Assembly (NCBI RefSeq): GCF_000614125.1 | Contig: NZ_BAKJ01000008.1 | Span: forward strand, 1 to 64,000 | From: Bacteroides rodentium JCM 16496 | Lineage (GTDB): Bacteria; Bacteroidota; Bacteroidia; Bacteroidales; Bacteroidaceae | Direction: 5' to 3' | DNA length: 64,000 bases | Shown here: piece after piece, positions 10,376-21,700 of the stretch | Layout of the letters: the number at the start of each line of letters is the position of its first letter | Position numbering within the stretch: position 1 is the first letter of the stretch | Notes under the pieces: model-generated | What the model was told of the DNA's origin: nothing | Database searches by the model: none | Seen by the model: only the letters and a program-made list of their open reading frames with translations | Translations under genes and position numbers: made by a program

Positions 10376-10475
10376 CTATCACGCGAGGGGGGGTATTCGT
10401 CTGACTACAAATGCCTTATCGCGTGATAGATGGGTGTGATAGATAAATATTCTTACAAGTATCTGTCACGCCCAT
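10376..10475. repeat. Two consecutive inverted repeats
   Basis: CTATCACGCGA (10376-10386) is repeated perfectly inverted at 10419-10429. The next 16 bases (10430-10445) pair at 14 of 16 positions with 10460-10475. All four arms share the wording TGATAGA/CTATCAC, so more than one fold is possible. It begins about 50 bases after the barrel gene and may end or protect that transcript. Confidence 0.6.
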
Positions 10476-10570
10476 TTTCGTTCCCATTCCGATTGTACTG
10501 CATACGTCTTTCATTGATGCTATTATCTTAGTTATCAGTTCTTTCTTACTGCAAAGTCCTGCAAACTTTT

Positions 10571-10659
10571 TGCAGTGCCACTGCAAAGGTGTTGCAGCGC
10601 CACTGCAAAGGTGTTGCAGCATCACTGCAAAGGTGTTGCAGTGTCACTGCAAAAGGAGT
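10571..10659. repeat. Four-unit 22-bp tandem array, each unit holding a 15-bp palindrome
   Basis: Units at 10571-10592, 10593-10614, 10615-10636 and 10637-10659 (the last has one extra base). The core TGCAGTG-N-CACTGCA is a palindrome with 7-base arms, perfect in unit 1 and varied at one or two bases in units 2-4; the spacer AAAGGTGT is constant in the first three. Half-units flank both sides (10549-10563, 10660-10680). Spacing of 22 bases puts each palindrome on the same helix face. Confidence 0.8.
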
Positions 10660-11021
10660 GCAGTAACTTTGCAGTGGCGATACAGTGCCGCTTTAGCCGT
10701 TATCTTTCCTATTCTCATGCCGCTATTGCATGTATTCCTTCTATAGTCTTACGAAATTAGGAGTTTTCTTTGTGATTGCGGGAATGAGTATATTTGTATC
10801 TGATGCTATGAACCTGAAATGCAAAATGCCATGAATAGAGTTTGTATTGCTTTGCTACTTGTTGTCTTGCCGAATGAATAAGACGGAACGTATGGAGACG
10901 CTTGAAGATTCCGCAGGTACAGTACGGATAGACCAAGGAATTAAACACAAGCACGTAGGCGCAGGTATGTTATTCAGAATGAAAGAATAAGGCTCTGTGT
11001 CTCCGTGCCTCTGTGTTCTAT

Positions 11022-13802
11022 TTAAGGAAGCGAGGGGCTTAACTTCTCCCTCAAGAATTGTCCCGTATAACTTGCCGCACACTTCGCCACTTCCTCCGGT
11101 GTACCGGTAGCTACGATGTTTCCTCCTTTGTCTCCTCCTTCGGGTCCGAGGTCTATCACATGGTCCGCACACTTCACCACATCCAGATTATGTTCGATGA
11201 TGACAATGCTGTGCCCGCGGCGTATCAGGGCATCGAAGGCTTCGAGCAGTTTCTTGATGTCATGGAAGTGTAGTCCGGTGGTCGGTTCATCGAAGATGAA
11301 TAGGGTCGGGTCTGCTTTCTCCTGGCTGAGGTAGAAGGCGAGTTTCACGCGCTGGTTCTCTCCACCGGAGAGGGTGGAGGAGGCTTGCCCCAGTTTGATA
11401 TATCCCAAACCTACATCCTGCAAGGGTTGCAGCTTTTTCACTATCTTTTTCTGTCCGTGTTGCGTAAAGAATTCGATGGCTTGGTTTACGGTCATCTCCA
11501 ATACGTCGTAGATATTCATGTCGTGGAACTTCACTTCCAGCGTGTCTGCCTTGAAGCGTTTGCCGTGGCAGGATTCGCATTCCAGTACAAGGTCTGCCAT
11601 GAATTGCATCTCCACCGTGATGGTGCCTTCACCCTTGCATTCCTCGCAACGGCCGCCTTCGCTGTTGAAGCTGAAGTATCCGGCACTGTATCCCATCTGC
11701 TTGGCAAGCGGTTGGTCCGCCCATAGTTTACGGATTTCATCGTAGGCCTTGATGTAGGTCACGGGGTTACTTCTCGATGACTTCCCGATAGGATTCTGGT
11801 CAACAAACTCTACATTGCGCAGGTTCTGCAAGTCTCCTCCAATGGAAGTGAACTCGCCCGGACGTTCGTTGCATTCATCCAACTCCCGTTTCAGGCGCGG
11901 TAGAAGATGTCGCGTACCAGCGTACTCTTGCCCGAACCGCTGACACCGGTGACTACGGTCATTACATTCAGCGGGAACCGTGCCTCTACACCCTTCAGGT
12001 TGTTTTCGCGGGCGCCTTTTATCTCTATGTAGTTGTTCCACGGGCGGCGGTGCTCCGGCAGGGGGATGGTTTCTTCGCCCAGCAGATAGTGCACGGTATA
12101 GCTGTCACTGTCTTTCCGGAGGTCTTTCATATCTCCTTGGTAGACGACCTCCCCTCCCAGGCGGCCTGCCCGGGGACCGATGTCGATGATATAGTCGGCA
12201 GCGCGGATAATCTCTTCATCATGTTCCACTACCACTACCGTATTGCCCAACTGTTGCAGCTGGCGGAGCACGTGTATCAGTTTGTCCGTATCGCGGCTAT
12301 GCAGGCCGATGCTCGGTTCGTCAAGAATATACAGACTGCCCACCAGGCTGCTACCCAGTGAAGTGGCAAGGTTGATTCGCTGGCTTTCACCGCCGGAGAG
12401 CGAGTTGCTGAGGCGGTTCAGCGTGAGGTATCCCAAACCGACATCCAATAGGAACCGGATGCGGCTGTTGATTTCTGCCAGGATGCGGCGGGCTATGTCG
12501 GCGTCATGCGGGTCCAGCTGCAGGTTGTCGAAGAAGAGCTTCAACTCAGTGATGGGTAAATCTACCAGTTCGGAGATGCAGCGTCCTCCCACGCGTACGT
12601 AGTTTGCTTCGGGTTTCAGGCGGGTACCGTGGCATTTGGGGCAGAGCGTCTTTCCGCGGTAGCGTGCCAGCATCACACGGTATTGTATCTTGTACTGGTT
12701 TTCCTGCACCATCTTGAAGAAGGCGTTGATGCCCTCAAAGTAGGGTGTCCCTTCCCACAGCATCCGGCGTTGCTCGTCGGTCAGTTCATAATAGGGAGTG
12801 AAGATGGGGAAGCCGGCTTTCTCGGCTCCGTGTATCACCATATCCCTCCATTCGCCCATCTTTTCGCCCCGCCAGCATACTACAGCACCGTCATAGACGG
12901 ACAAGGAGCGGTCGGGTATCACGAGATGCTCGTCGATGCCGATGACCCGTCCGAATCCCTCGCATACGGGGCATGCGCCGATGGGAGAGTTGAAGGAGAA
13001 CATCTGGTCGTTCGGTTCTTCGAAGGTGATGCCGTCTGCCTCGAACTTGGTGCTGAAACGATAGAGGCAGGTACTCCCGTCGCTGGTAGAAACGCAGCAG
13101 GCAGGCACCGTCTCCTTCGTACATGGCTGTTTCGGCCGAGTCGGTGAGGCGGCTGACGGAATCCTTTTCTGAAGAGGCTGTCATACGGTCAATCAACAGA
13201 AAAACAGTGTCTCCGGCTTTCAGCTTGTATTCGTCGATGCGCATCATTTCACCGTTCACTTCCAGACGGGTGAAACCTTGCTTCATGTCTATCTCCAGTT
13301 GTTGTTGCAGGGTGCGGTCTTCGCGCAGCAATATCGGGGCGAGCACGGTATATCTGGTTCCTTCCGGATATTCCAGCATGCACTTCACGATGTCTTCTGC
13401 CGAGTGTTTCTTCACTTCTTGTCCGCTGACCGGACTGAAGGTCTTCCCGACACGTGCGTAGAGCAACCTCAGATATTCGTATATTTCAGTGGAGGTACCC
13501 ACGGTGGACCGTGGGTTACGGCTGCTTACTTTCTGCTCAATGGCAATGGCAGGTGGAATCCCTTTGATGAAATCGCATTCGGGCTTGCTCATACGTCCCA
13601 GAAACTGGCGGGCATAACTGCTCAGGCTCTCCACGTAGCGGCGCTGCCCCTCGGCATATAATGTATCGAAAGCAAGTGAGGATTTTCCGGAACCGGACAG
13701 TCCGGTGATGACTACGAGTTTGTTACGGGGAATCTCTACGTCAATGTTCTTGAGGTTGTTGACACGGGCTCCCTTTATGATAATCGATGTATTTTCTGCC
13801 AT
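11022..13802 (-). CDS. uvrA: Excinuclease ABC subunit A, two frameshifts
   Basis: UvrA, the damage-recognition ATPase of nucleotide excision repair, about 926 residues after repair. Start ATG 13802 ([20 protein letters not shown]). First Walker A GLSGSGKS at 34-41; first zinc finger half CPVCEGFGR near 276; first signature LSGGESQRI; second Walker [10 protein letters not shown] near 622; second zinc finger CEECKGEG...CESCHGK near 720; second signature LSGGENQRV. Two breaks: near 13095, where one extra base (or two missing) separates LLRFY from [10 protein letters not shown], and at 11894-11895, where a C is lost after DIFYRA ([15 protein letters not shown] follows). The net length stays in frame. 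It is divergent from the sensor kinase gene. A broken uvrA would be sensitive to UV, so sequence error is more likely than loss. Confidence 0.93.
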
Positions 13803-13832
13803 ATAAAAGTCACTTATGTGATTTAGGATTTG

Positions 13833-13840
13833 CAAAGATA
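13833..13840 (-). promoter_or_regulatory. -7 promoter element of uvrA
   Basis: On the minus strand TATCTTTG, a full match to TAnnTTTG, 30 bases before the ATG at 13802. The -33 position is T-rich without a clean TTTG. Confidence 0.55.
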
Positions 13841-13986
13841 ATGCAAACCGGGGTAGAATAAAACGAACCTGCTGGAAAAATCGCATCAGATAGGCAAGGT
13901 TAAGATTTGTTATACTTTAGGATGACTGCTAATTTACATTAAATAAAAGCACTAAATTCGCATCCGACTCCTTTTAATGTCCGAAC

Positions 13987-15936
13987 ATGGTAAAGCGTAA
14001 TATAAAATGGCTTCTTGTGGTGCTGGTATTAGGTTTATATCCCTCAATCCTGCATGCCGAAGACCCTTATGGAGAGATGAAAGCTCTGGCAGATAGTGCG
14101 CAGAAAGTGTTGGGACAAGACCGACTGCCTTCCATCAATGCCCGGTGGATGAAACTTGCCCGCGAACTGAACGATACGGTACAGATTAGTGATGCCCATA
14201 ACAACTTGATTTCTCATTATTATCAGTTGGGGGACATTGACCACTTGAAAGCCGCAACCTATGAATATATGGACTGGTGCCGGAAATACCAACGGACACG
14301 AGACCGGTATATGGCGTGGCGGCAGTACATTCAGCGCATGACGGAGAAAGGTATGCAGGAGGAGGCGATGGCTGAAACCGTCAGGCTCCATCAGGATGCC
14401 GAGCAGGCCCGGGACAAATACGGATTGGCATGTGGCGAAATGTGCATCGGGTATAACCATCGGGTCTTTGGAAACAACGTAAAACTGTGTATAGAGAATT
14501 ACAACAATGCACTGAAACTTTTTGAGGAGGGCAGCTATTATCGTGACGCATACGTGGTGTTGCTTAATATTATCCAGACTTATCTTTCACGCAGTGAGTA
14601 TGCCGAAGCCGGCGAGTATCTGAGTAAATTGTCGCAGCTGGAGGACAAACTGAACCGTAAACAAGTCAGCATAGACCCTTCCCTGCACTTGCGTTTCTGT
14701 GAATTCAGGGTTATAGGCTTATTGGCCAATGAAGGTAGAAAGACTGCTGAGCCTTATATTGAGGAGACCGACCGCTTCTACCGTCAGCATCCGGAGAGCT
14801 CGACGCCCGAAGCATGGTTTGGCTATAAGATAATGTGTTGCCGTATCCTCGGTGATTTGAAAGGTAACATTGCTTACGTGGATTCACTCATGGATTATCA
14901 GCATTCACTGGGGCTTTGCTATCCTTATAACCATTATATGAAAGGAGAACTGCAGGAACAGTTGGGCGATTATCGTGCGGCTTGCCGCAGTTATGCCAGA
15001 TATGCCGCCGTGAGTGACTCCGTGCGTACGGCAGAAATGGATGACAAGCTAAGCAAATATACGGCACAGTTTGAGGTGGACCGGTTGAAGATGGAGAAGC
15101 TGGAACTGAGTGCCAGATTGAACAAGGAACGACTGATGATAGCCTTGGCCGTTGGCGGACTGGTATTGTTGCTTTTGCTGCTCATTACTTATCTGTATAT
15201 CCGCACCCTCTCCATGAACCGTAAGTTGGAAGCTGCACGCAGGGCGGTGAAGAAAATGAGTCAGGTCAAAAGTTCCTTTATACAGCATATCACCCATGAA
15301 ATCCGTACTCCGTTGAATTCCATTGTCGGCTTTTCTACCTTGCTGGCTCAGGAGAAACTGGATGATGTGGAGAAGCGCGAGTATGTTGAACAAGTGGAGA
15401 GCAACAATACATATCTGTTGAGCTTGATGGAGAATATACTCAATATTGCGGATATGGATTCGCAAGTGTGGGAGGTGCCGCGGGAGGAGATAGAGGTGGA
15501 TGCGTGTTGCAAGGAATGTATTGAGAGCTTCCGCCAGGAACTGAAGCCGGGAGTTGAACTGGAATATGTGCCTGCTTCCGGCATTACGGCCTTTTATGCA
15601 GCCCGGCAATGGCTGAAAATGGTGCTGGTGTCTTTGTTGGATAATGCGGTGAAGTTTACGGAAGAAGGTCATATACGCGTTTCCTGTGAGGAAGATAAGT
15701 CCCGACATGTATTGCGCTTCGTGATAGAGGATACCGGTATAGGCATCAGGCCGGACGAATCGGACCGTATTTTCGAACGTTTTTATAAAGTGGACACGTT
15801 TACCAAAGGGTCCGGATTGGGGCTTGCCATAGCCAATGAGATAATGGAGTTGGTGGGAGGCCGGATTTATCTGGATGACACCTATTGCGGAGGATGCCGC
15901 TTTATTGTGGAATGGCCGATGAAGGACAAACCTTAA
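13987..15936 (+). CDS. TPR-type membrane sensor histidine kinase
   Basis: 649 residues, intact. Signal peptide at 1-24, then about 350 residues of helical repeats resembling tetratricopeptides in the periplasm, a membrane helix near 380-403, a coiled coil, and a HisKA domain with His437 in FIQHITHEIRTP. The ATPase domain shows LLDNAVKFTEEG (N box), EDTGIGI (G1) and GSGLGLA (G2). There is no receiver or output domain, and no response regulator gene lies nearby, so its partner is encoded elsewhere. This architecture is frequent in Bacteroides and its ligands are unknown. A GHL10 gene follows after 40 bases and may be cotranscribed. Confidence 0.88.
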   Translation: MVKRNIKWLLVVLVLGLYPSILHAEDPYGEMKALADSAQKVLGQDRLPSINARWMKLARELNDTVQISDAHNNLISHYYQLGDIDHLKAATYEYMDWCRKYQRTRDRYMAWRQYIQRMTEKGMQEEAMAETVRLHQDAEQARDKYGLACGEMCIGYNHRVFGNNVKLCIENYNNALKLFEEGSYYRDAYVVLLNIIQTYLSRSEYAEAGEYLSKLSQLEDKLNRKQVSIDPSLHLRFCEFRVIGLLANEGRKTAEPYIEETDRFYRQHPESSTPEAWFGYKIMCCRILGDLKGNIAYVDSLMDYQHSLGLCYPYNHYMKGELQEQLGDYRAACRSYARYAAVSDSVRTAEMDDKLSKYTAQFEVDRLKMEKLELSARLNKERLMIALAVGGLVLLLLLLITYLYIRTLSMNRKLEAARRAVKKMSQVKSSFIQHITHEIRTPLNSIVGFSTLLAQEKLDDVEKREYVEQVESNNTYLLSLMENILNIADMDSQVWEVPREEIEVDACCKECIESFRQELKPGVELEYVPASGITAFYAARQWLKMVLVSLLDNAVKFTEEGHIRVSCEEDKSRHVLRFVIEDTGIGIRPDESDRIFERFYKVDTFTKGSGLGLAIANEIMELVGGRIYLDDTYCGGCRFIVEWPMKDKP

Positions 15937-15976
15937 TTATAAACTATTTTAAGTATTAAAAAGCTGTAATTAGAGA

Positions 15977-17487
15977 ATGAGAGTAAAATCCCTTTTATGT
16001 GTATTCTTCTTGCTGCTAATGGCGGGAGGAGCATTTGCGCAAGTGCAGACCGGGTCTGCCTATCCTAAACGTGAATTTCGTGCAGCATGGATACAGTCAG
16101 TAAACGGACAGTTCCGTGGAATGCCGACCGAAAAGCTGAAGCAGAATCTGATCGGGCAGTTGAATTCCTTGCAGAAGGCGGGAATAAACGCCATAATTTT
16201 CCAGGTACGTCCCGAAGCGGATGCTCTGTATGCTTCCAGACTGGAACCGTGGAGCCGTTTCCTTACCGGAGTGCAGGGTAAAGCGCCCGAACCTATTGGG
16301 ACCCTATGCAGTTTATGATTGATGAATGCCATGAGCGTGGTATGGAGTTTCATGCATGGATTAATCCGTATCGCACGAAGACAACCTTGAAGAGTGAGTT
16401 GGCTCCCAATCATGTCTACAATATCCATCCGGAATGGTTTGTCACTTATGGCGACCAGTTGTATTTTGACCCGGCACTGCCCGAGAGCCGCCGGCACATC
16501 TGCATGGTGGTGAGTGACATTGTTTCCCGCTATGATGTGGATGCCATTCATATGGACGATTACTTTTATCCTTATCCCATTAAGGGCAAGGATTTTCCTG
16601 ACGATGCAAGTTTTGCACGTTTTGGCGGAGGTTTCAGCAATAAAGGAGACTGGCGCCGGAGCAACGTGAATATGCTGATTAAGAAACTGCATGAAACAAT
16701 TCGTGAAATCAAGCCGTGGGTGAAGTTCGGGGTTTCTCCGTTTGGCATTTACCGGAACGAAAGCAGTGACCCGCTTGGCAGTAAGACCAAAGGGTTGCAA
16801 AACTACGATGACCTTTATGCGGATGTACTGCTGTGGGCCCGTGAAGGTTGGATAGACTATAATATTCCGCAGATTTATTGGCATATAGGACATCCGGTTG
16901 CCGACTATGAGACACTGGTGAAATGGTGGGCCAAGAATACGGAAAACCGTCCTTTGTTTATCGGTCAGTCCGTAATGAACACTGTGCAGAATGCCGACCC
17001 CAAGAATCCCTCAATCAATCAGCTTCCCCGTAAGATGGCTTTGCAGCGGGCTTATCAAACCATCGGCGGCAGTTGCCAGTGGCCGGCCAGTGCGGTGATT
17101 GAGAATGCGGGCAAGTATCGTGATGCTTTGATTGCCGAATATCATAAATATCCGGCATTGCCTCCCGTTTTCGATTTTATGGATAACGAAGTTCCAGGAA
17201 AGGTGCGTAAGATGAAACCGATATGGACGGAAGACGGATATATTCTTTTCTGGACAGCTCCCAAGTATAAAGAGGAAATGAACCGTGCCGTCCAATACGT
17301 GGTCTATCGTTTTGGCAACAAAGAGAAAGTGAATATAGATGACCCTTCCCATATTGTAGCCATCACGCGCGATAATTTCTATAAACTTCCTTATGAAGAC
17401 GGAAAGACAAAGTACCGCTATGTGGTGACAGCCTTGGACCGTCTGCATAATGAATCGAAATCCGTTGGAAAGAAGATTAAACTTTAA
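15977..17487 (+). CDS. Family 10-like glycoside hydrolase (GHL10/DUF187), second copy, one frameshift
   Basis: About 503 residues after repair, with a signal peptide (MRVKSLLCVFFLLLMAGGAFAQ). The mature part begins KREFRAAWIQSVNGQF, as in the paralogue at 6559-8015, and shows INAIIFQVRPEADALY, CHERGMEFHAWINPYR and YDVDAIHMDDYFYP, the barrel strands with the likely acidic catalytic residues. A fibronectin-like tail follows from about residue 420. One T is lost near 16294 (PEP then YWDPMQFMIDE). It starts 40 bases after the sensor kinase, so a joint role in sensing and processing envelope or host glycans is possible but unproven. It ends at a shared terminator. Confidence 0.8.
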
Positions 17488-17510
17488 AAAGTAAGGATTA
17501 AAAATTAGGG

Positions 17511-17558
17511 ATTAAGGATTAGGGATTAATCATTAACGTTTAATCCCTAATCCTTAAT
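17511..17558. terminator. Bidirectional hairpin between convergent genes
   Basis: Perfect 19-base inverted repeat (17511-17529 with 17540-17558) and a 10-base loop, AT-rich. The arm is made of repeated GGATTA wording, which also runs upstream from 17491. It sits between the stops of the GHL10 gene and the chromate transporter gene. The right arm overlaps the last codons of the latter. Confidence 0.65.
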
Positions 17559-18102
17559 AAAATATCAGCCCTGCTATTCCGCAGGCTACAATCATTCCTA
17601 TCGGGTTCAGTTTATATTTCTTGGTGCCTACAAATGCCACGAGGAAGATGAGGCAGCTGATGACGAAGGAATACGTGTCTTCTTTGGGAGAACTGAAGTT
17701 TTCCGGATTCATCAATACCAGCGCTGCTGAGGCCAGCAGACCGACCACTGCCGGACGGAGCCCGCTGAATACCGCTTCCACGGAAGGATGTTTCTGGTAT
17801 TTCAGAAAGAATTTGCTGATGGTCAGCATCAGTAGGAAAGAGGGGAGCACTACGGCAAAAGTAGCGACAATGGAGCCCCATACGCTACCGGTGGCAGAAA
17901 AACCTACATAGGTTGCCGAATTGATGCCTATCGGGCCGGGTGTCATCTGGCTGATTGCCACAATATCAGTAAACTCTTGAGGGGAAAGCCAGCCATAGCG
18001 GGTGACTACTTCGCCTTGTATCATAGACAGCATGGCATATCCACCGCCAAAGCCGAAAAGCCCGATTTTAAAGAATGTATAGAATAACTGTAAGAAAATC
18101 AT
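17554..18102 (-). CDS. chrA: Chromate transporter, short-chain subunit 1
   Basis: 182 residues with five or six membrane helices, the half-size form of the CHR family, which in many bacteria is made as a pair of separate halves. The motif FGFGGGYAMLSMIQGEVV near residue 15-35 and SQMTPGPIGINSATYVGF near 50-70 are diagnostic. CHR proteins export chromate or, more generally, move sulfate-like anions by proton symport. The start at 18102 follows the stop of the partner half at 18105 by two bases, so they are translated together. Upstream is an HTCS regulator on the same strand. Substrate is not certain in Bacteroides. Confidence 0.85.
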   Translation of the reverse strand: MIFLQLFYTFFKIGLFGFGGGYAMLSMIQGEVVTRYGWLSPQEFTDIVAISQMTPGPIGINSATYVGFSATGSVWGSIVATFAVVLPSFLLMLTISKFFLKYQKHPSVEAVFSGLRPAVVGLLASAALVLMNPENFSSPKEDTYSFVISCLIFLVAFVGTKKYKLNPIGMIVACGIAGLIFY

Positions 18103-18104
18103 GA

Positions 18105-18694
18105 TTAGTGATTAATGTTGCTATCTTTTTTAATTTTTAATTCTTTAATTTTTACTTCTTCGGACGTTGAAAAACGTCCGAAGAAGTATCCTCCCACTCC
18201 TGCTGCAATGATAATCCAGATGGGTGAGAAGCCCAACAGCCAGATGAGCAGTGCTGAAACCACCGGTATCCATATGTTGTATCGGTTTATCCGGGCCGAT
18301 TTGGCCATGCTGAATGTAGGGGCGGCAATCAGTGCAACCACTGCCGGGCGAATCCCTTTGAATATACGCTCCACAAGGGTGTTGTCCTTGAAATTGTGAA
18401 AGAACAACGCTATGGCGAGGATGATGAGAAACGAAGGAAGTATGGTTCCCAATGCAGTGACTATGCTCCCTCGTATTCCCCGTAGCCGGTACCCTATAAA
18501 AATGGATATATTGACGGCAAGGATGCCCGGAGCAGACTGTGATATGGCAAGCAGGTCAATGAAATCTTCTTTGGCTATCCAGTTTCGTTTGGTTACGATT
18601 TCGTTTTCTATTAGCGGTACCATGCATAACCGCCGCCGATGGTAAAGGCTCCTATCTTAAAGAAAATGGAGAATGCTTCAAGATATATATTCAT
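18105..18694 (-). CDS. chrA: Chromate transporter, short-chain subunit 2, one frameshift
   Basis: The other CHR half, 196 residues after repair. ATG 18694 gives MNIYLEAFSIFFKIGAFTIG, then the CHR motif GGGYAM, and after a lost A near 18622 continues VPLIENEIVTKRNWI. The second motif is SQSAPGILAVNISIFIGYRL near residue 55. Without the repair the start would be an internal ATG at 18623 and the first helix with the GGGYAM motif would be missing, so the longer start is preferred. The gene begins 17 bases after the HTCS stop and is followed two bases later by the first half. Confidence 0.82.
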
Positions 18695-18711
18695 ATTCAA
18701 AATGTTGTAAT

Positions 18712-21700
18712 TTACTTTATTTCTTTATCATCTTTCCCTTCTTTCCCGCTCTTGGCATACTGGCTTGGGCTCATATTGAAATGTTTCTTGAATACTTCAC
18801 GGAAATATTTCGCATCACTGAAACCGGTGAGCTCTGAAATCTCGGTGATGGTATGCTTTTGTTCTTTCAAAAGTTGGGCAGCATGTTTCAGTCGAATCAG
18901 CCGGATGTAGTCAGCCGGAGCTTGGTCGGTCAGTGCCTTTATCTTATTGTAGAAGCTGGTTCTACTCATATTCAGCAGGTTGCAGAGCACGTCGACGTTG
19001 AAGCTTGGGTTGTCCATATTGTCTTCGACGCTCTTTTTGACGGTTGCAATGAATTTCCAGTCCAAGTCGTTGGAGCAGTTGATGCAATCCGTATTGTTCT
19101 TCTCGTCGTTCAGGTCCAGGCTGGCATATTTGTGGCGCAACAGTGCCCGGTTAGTCAGCAGGTTGGCAATGTTTGCCCGCAATATACCGATATTGAAGGG
19201 TTTCACAATATATTCATCCGCTCCGCTTTGCAGTCCCTCGATGATATTCTTGTCGGTATTCAGTGCTGTGAGCAGGATGATGGGGATATGTGATGTCTCG
19301 ATGTCGTTCTTCAGGATATGACACAATTCGTCTCCTCTCATTTCCGGCATCATGATGTCTGAAATGACGAGGTTTGGCATATACTCCTTGACAATGGTCA
19401 GTGCCTCTTTTCCGTTGGAGCATACTTGTATGTTGTACTGTTCAGACAGTGTTCTGCGCAGATATTCCCTTAATTCGTCATTGTCCTCTACAATAAGAAT
19501 TTTCTGGTGGCTACTGTTGTTTTGCGACTGTTGCTGCGTCTTGTCGTAGATGCCGCTGGAAGCAGCGGATGATGTAGCGGGGGCATTGATAGGCACTCCG
19601 GAAGCTGAATAAACAATCCGTTCGTTTTGGGGTTGAGGGCGTTGGATTGCCTTGCGGAAATGCTTGTTCCCTTTGGGGAACGTGATTTTGATGCAAGAGC
19701 CTTTTCCTTCCATACTGCTGAAGTTGAGCTTTCCTTTATGTAAGCGTACAAGTTTCCCTACCAGAAGTAGTCCGATGCCGCTGCCGGTAACTTTGGAATT
19801 GATAGCATTACTGCCGCGGAAATGCATCTTGAACAGCTTTTTCTGTTCCGAAGCCGGAATTCCGATACCGGTGTCTTCCACCTCAATACTCCAGGTGTCT
19901 TCTGTCTCGGAAGTAAAGACGTGTACATTGCCTCCGTCCGGTGTATATTTCAATGCGTTGGATATGATATTCTTCAAAATGGAATCCATCTTGTCCTTAT
20001 CTAACCATACGTTCAGATAACGGAAGCTGCTTTCGTAGGTCAGGTTGATGTGTTTTATGTTTGCGTATGAACGGAAAGCATCGATTGTCTCCTCCATATA
20101 TGTGCTCAGTTCGTATTCGGATACGTATAGACTTCCGGAATAGGTGTCTGCGCGCTCGAAATTAATAAGGTTGGTGGTCAGTCGCAACAAGGCATTTACG
20201 TTTCGCAGGGCTGTATTGATATTGCTCTGTCCGCTGGAAGTCAGTTGCTCGCGTTCGGTGATTTCTTCCAAGGGTGCTTTGATGAGCGTCAGTGGAGTAC
20301 GTATATCATGCGCCGTGTTGACGAAGAAGCGTATTTTCTCATCAGATTCTTTCCGCTGTTTTCTCAAGACTATTATTCGCAGAGTGATGCTTGCAATGGA
20401 TATGATAATCACTGCATAGAGTATCAACGCCCAGAAGCTGAGCCAGAGGGGTTGTTCGATAATGATGTCCATACTGCGTTCCTCCAGGACAATACGGCGG
20501 TCTTCGTTGGAGATGGCACGTACGCGGAGGGTATAGTTGCCCGGACTCAGGTTGGTAAAACGGATGACGTTTTCCTCTCCCGGACGGCTCCAACCTTCAT
20601 AGAAGCCTTCCAGTTTCCAGGAGTACAGAATTAGGGAAGGATAGTCATAGTTGATGTCTAAGACTTGCAATGAGAAGATGTTCTGGTTGTACTTCAAACG
20701 CAAGGTTTTTGTCTCGTCAATATCCAGAATAAGTGGAGAACCTTCATCCTTGGGATAAACGGTCTGATAGAATACCCGCAGGTCACTGAATACCATTTTG
20801 AACTTATAGTCACGCGGCAGGACCATGTCCTTGTCGAACTCTATGGCTCCATCCGTACTGCCGAAAATGAAATTGCCGTTTTTTCTCAAGGTGCCTGAGG
20901 CTGCGTTGAAATGGTCAGACTTCAGTCCTTGTTCTTTGGTCCAGTTATGGAATGTCTCTTCGGCAGGATAGAAGGTGGACAGACCGTGTTCTGTACTCAG
21001 AAAGATATTTCCTTTACCGTCGGACAATAGTGTATAGATATTATTGGAAATCAAGGCGCAGTTGTCTCTATGATAATGTCTGAATGTGTTTTTGGTCGTA
21101 TCATATACCAGTAGACCGGCATTGCTGGTACCGATATACAGCATTCCGTCGGAAGCTTGGTATAGGGAGTAGATATAGTAGGATTCTACCGGCATCTGGA
21201 TATAGCTATACTTGCCGGTTGCTTTTTCCAATAGGTACAAGCCGGTGGCAGTGCCTATCCACATATGTGTGGAGTCCTTCTCTATGATGGCGGTGATACC
21301 GTTCAAGTCGGGGAAGTGCCGTATGCTTTTTCTGGAATAATCTATTTCTTTTAAGTTATAATACCCTCCGGACCAGATGTTTCCTGAAGAATCTTTCATA
21401 ATGGAACGGATATACTTGTCTGGCCGGATATTCAGATTGCTGAATAAGGATGGGGTAAAGAAGTCTATGGACAGTTGTTTCTTGTTTATCTGGTAGATGC
21501 CGGAACTATACCCTCCGGCCCAGATGATGCCGGGCTCCACCTCGCACAGTGAGATGAAGGTGTGATTTTTACTATGGCTTTCGGAGTCGAAGGTGCTGAG
21601 AAAAGAATGCCATTGTTTCGTCTTGCTGTAATAGAGGCTGATTCCGTTGTTCGTGGCAAACCATAAATCTCCGTCATGGTCCTCGATAATGGCGTTTACC

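Larger units (their letters stand above)
10324..11021. other. Gene-free stretch with inverted repeats and a 22-bp array
   Basis: No convincing gene in 698 bases between the barrel gene and the convergent end of uvrA. It holds two nested inverted repeats (10376-10475), a four-unit palindromic array (10571-10659), a perfect -7-like TAACTTTG at 10664-10671 without a proper -33 partner, and near 10990-11015 a CT-rich phrase (CTCCGTGCCTCTGTG) of the kind often found between Bacteroides genes. A 39-codon frame at about 10876-10990 has no recognisable product and is not called. Confidence 0.6.

Noticed and set aside
10571..10659. CRISPR array
   Set aside because: Units are 22 bases with no spacers and no cas genes, so it is a simple tandem array.
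10575..10760. 61-codon frame across the palindromic array
   Set aside because: The repeated residues come from the DNA repeat and no start signal or family is seen.
18105..18623. Shorter start for the second chromate transporter half (18623)
   Set aside because: It would lack the first helix and the GGGYAM motif that are found, in the neighbouring frame, after adding one A.
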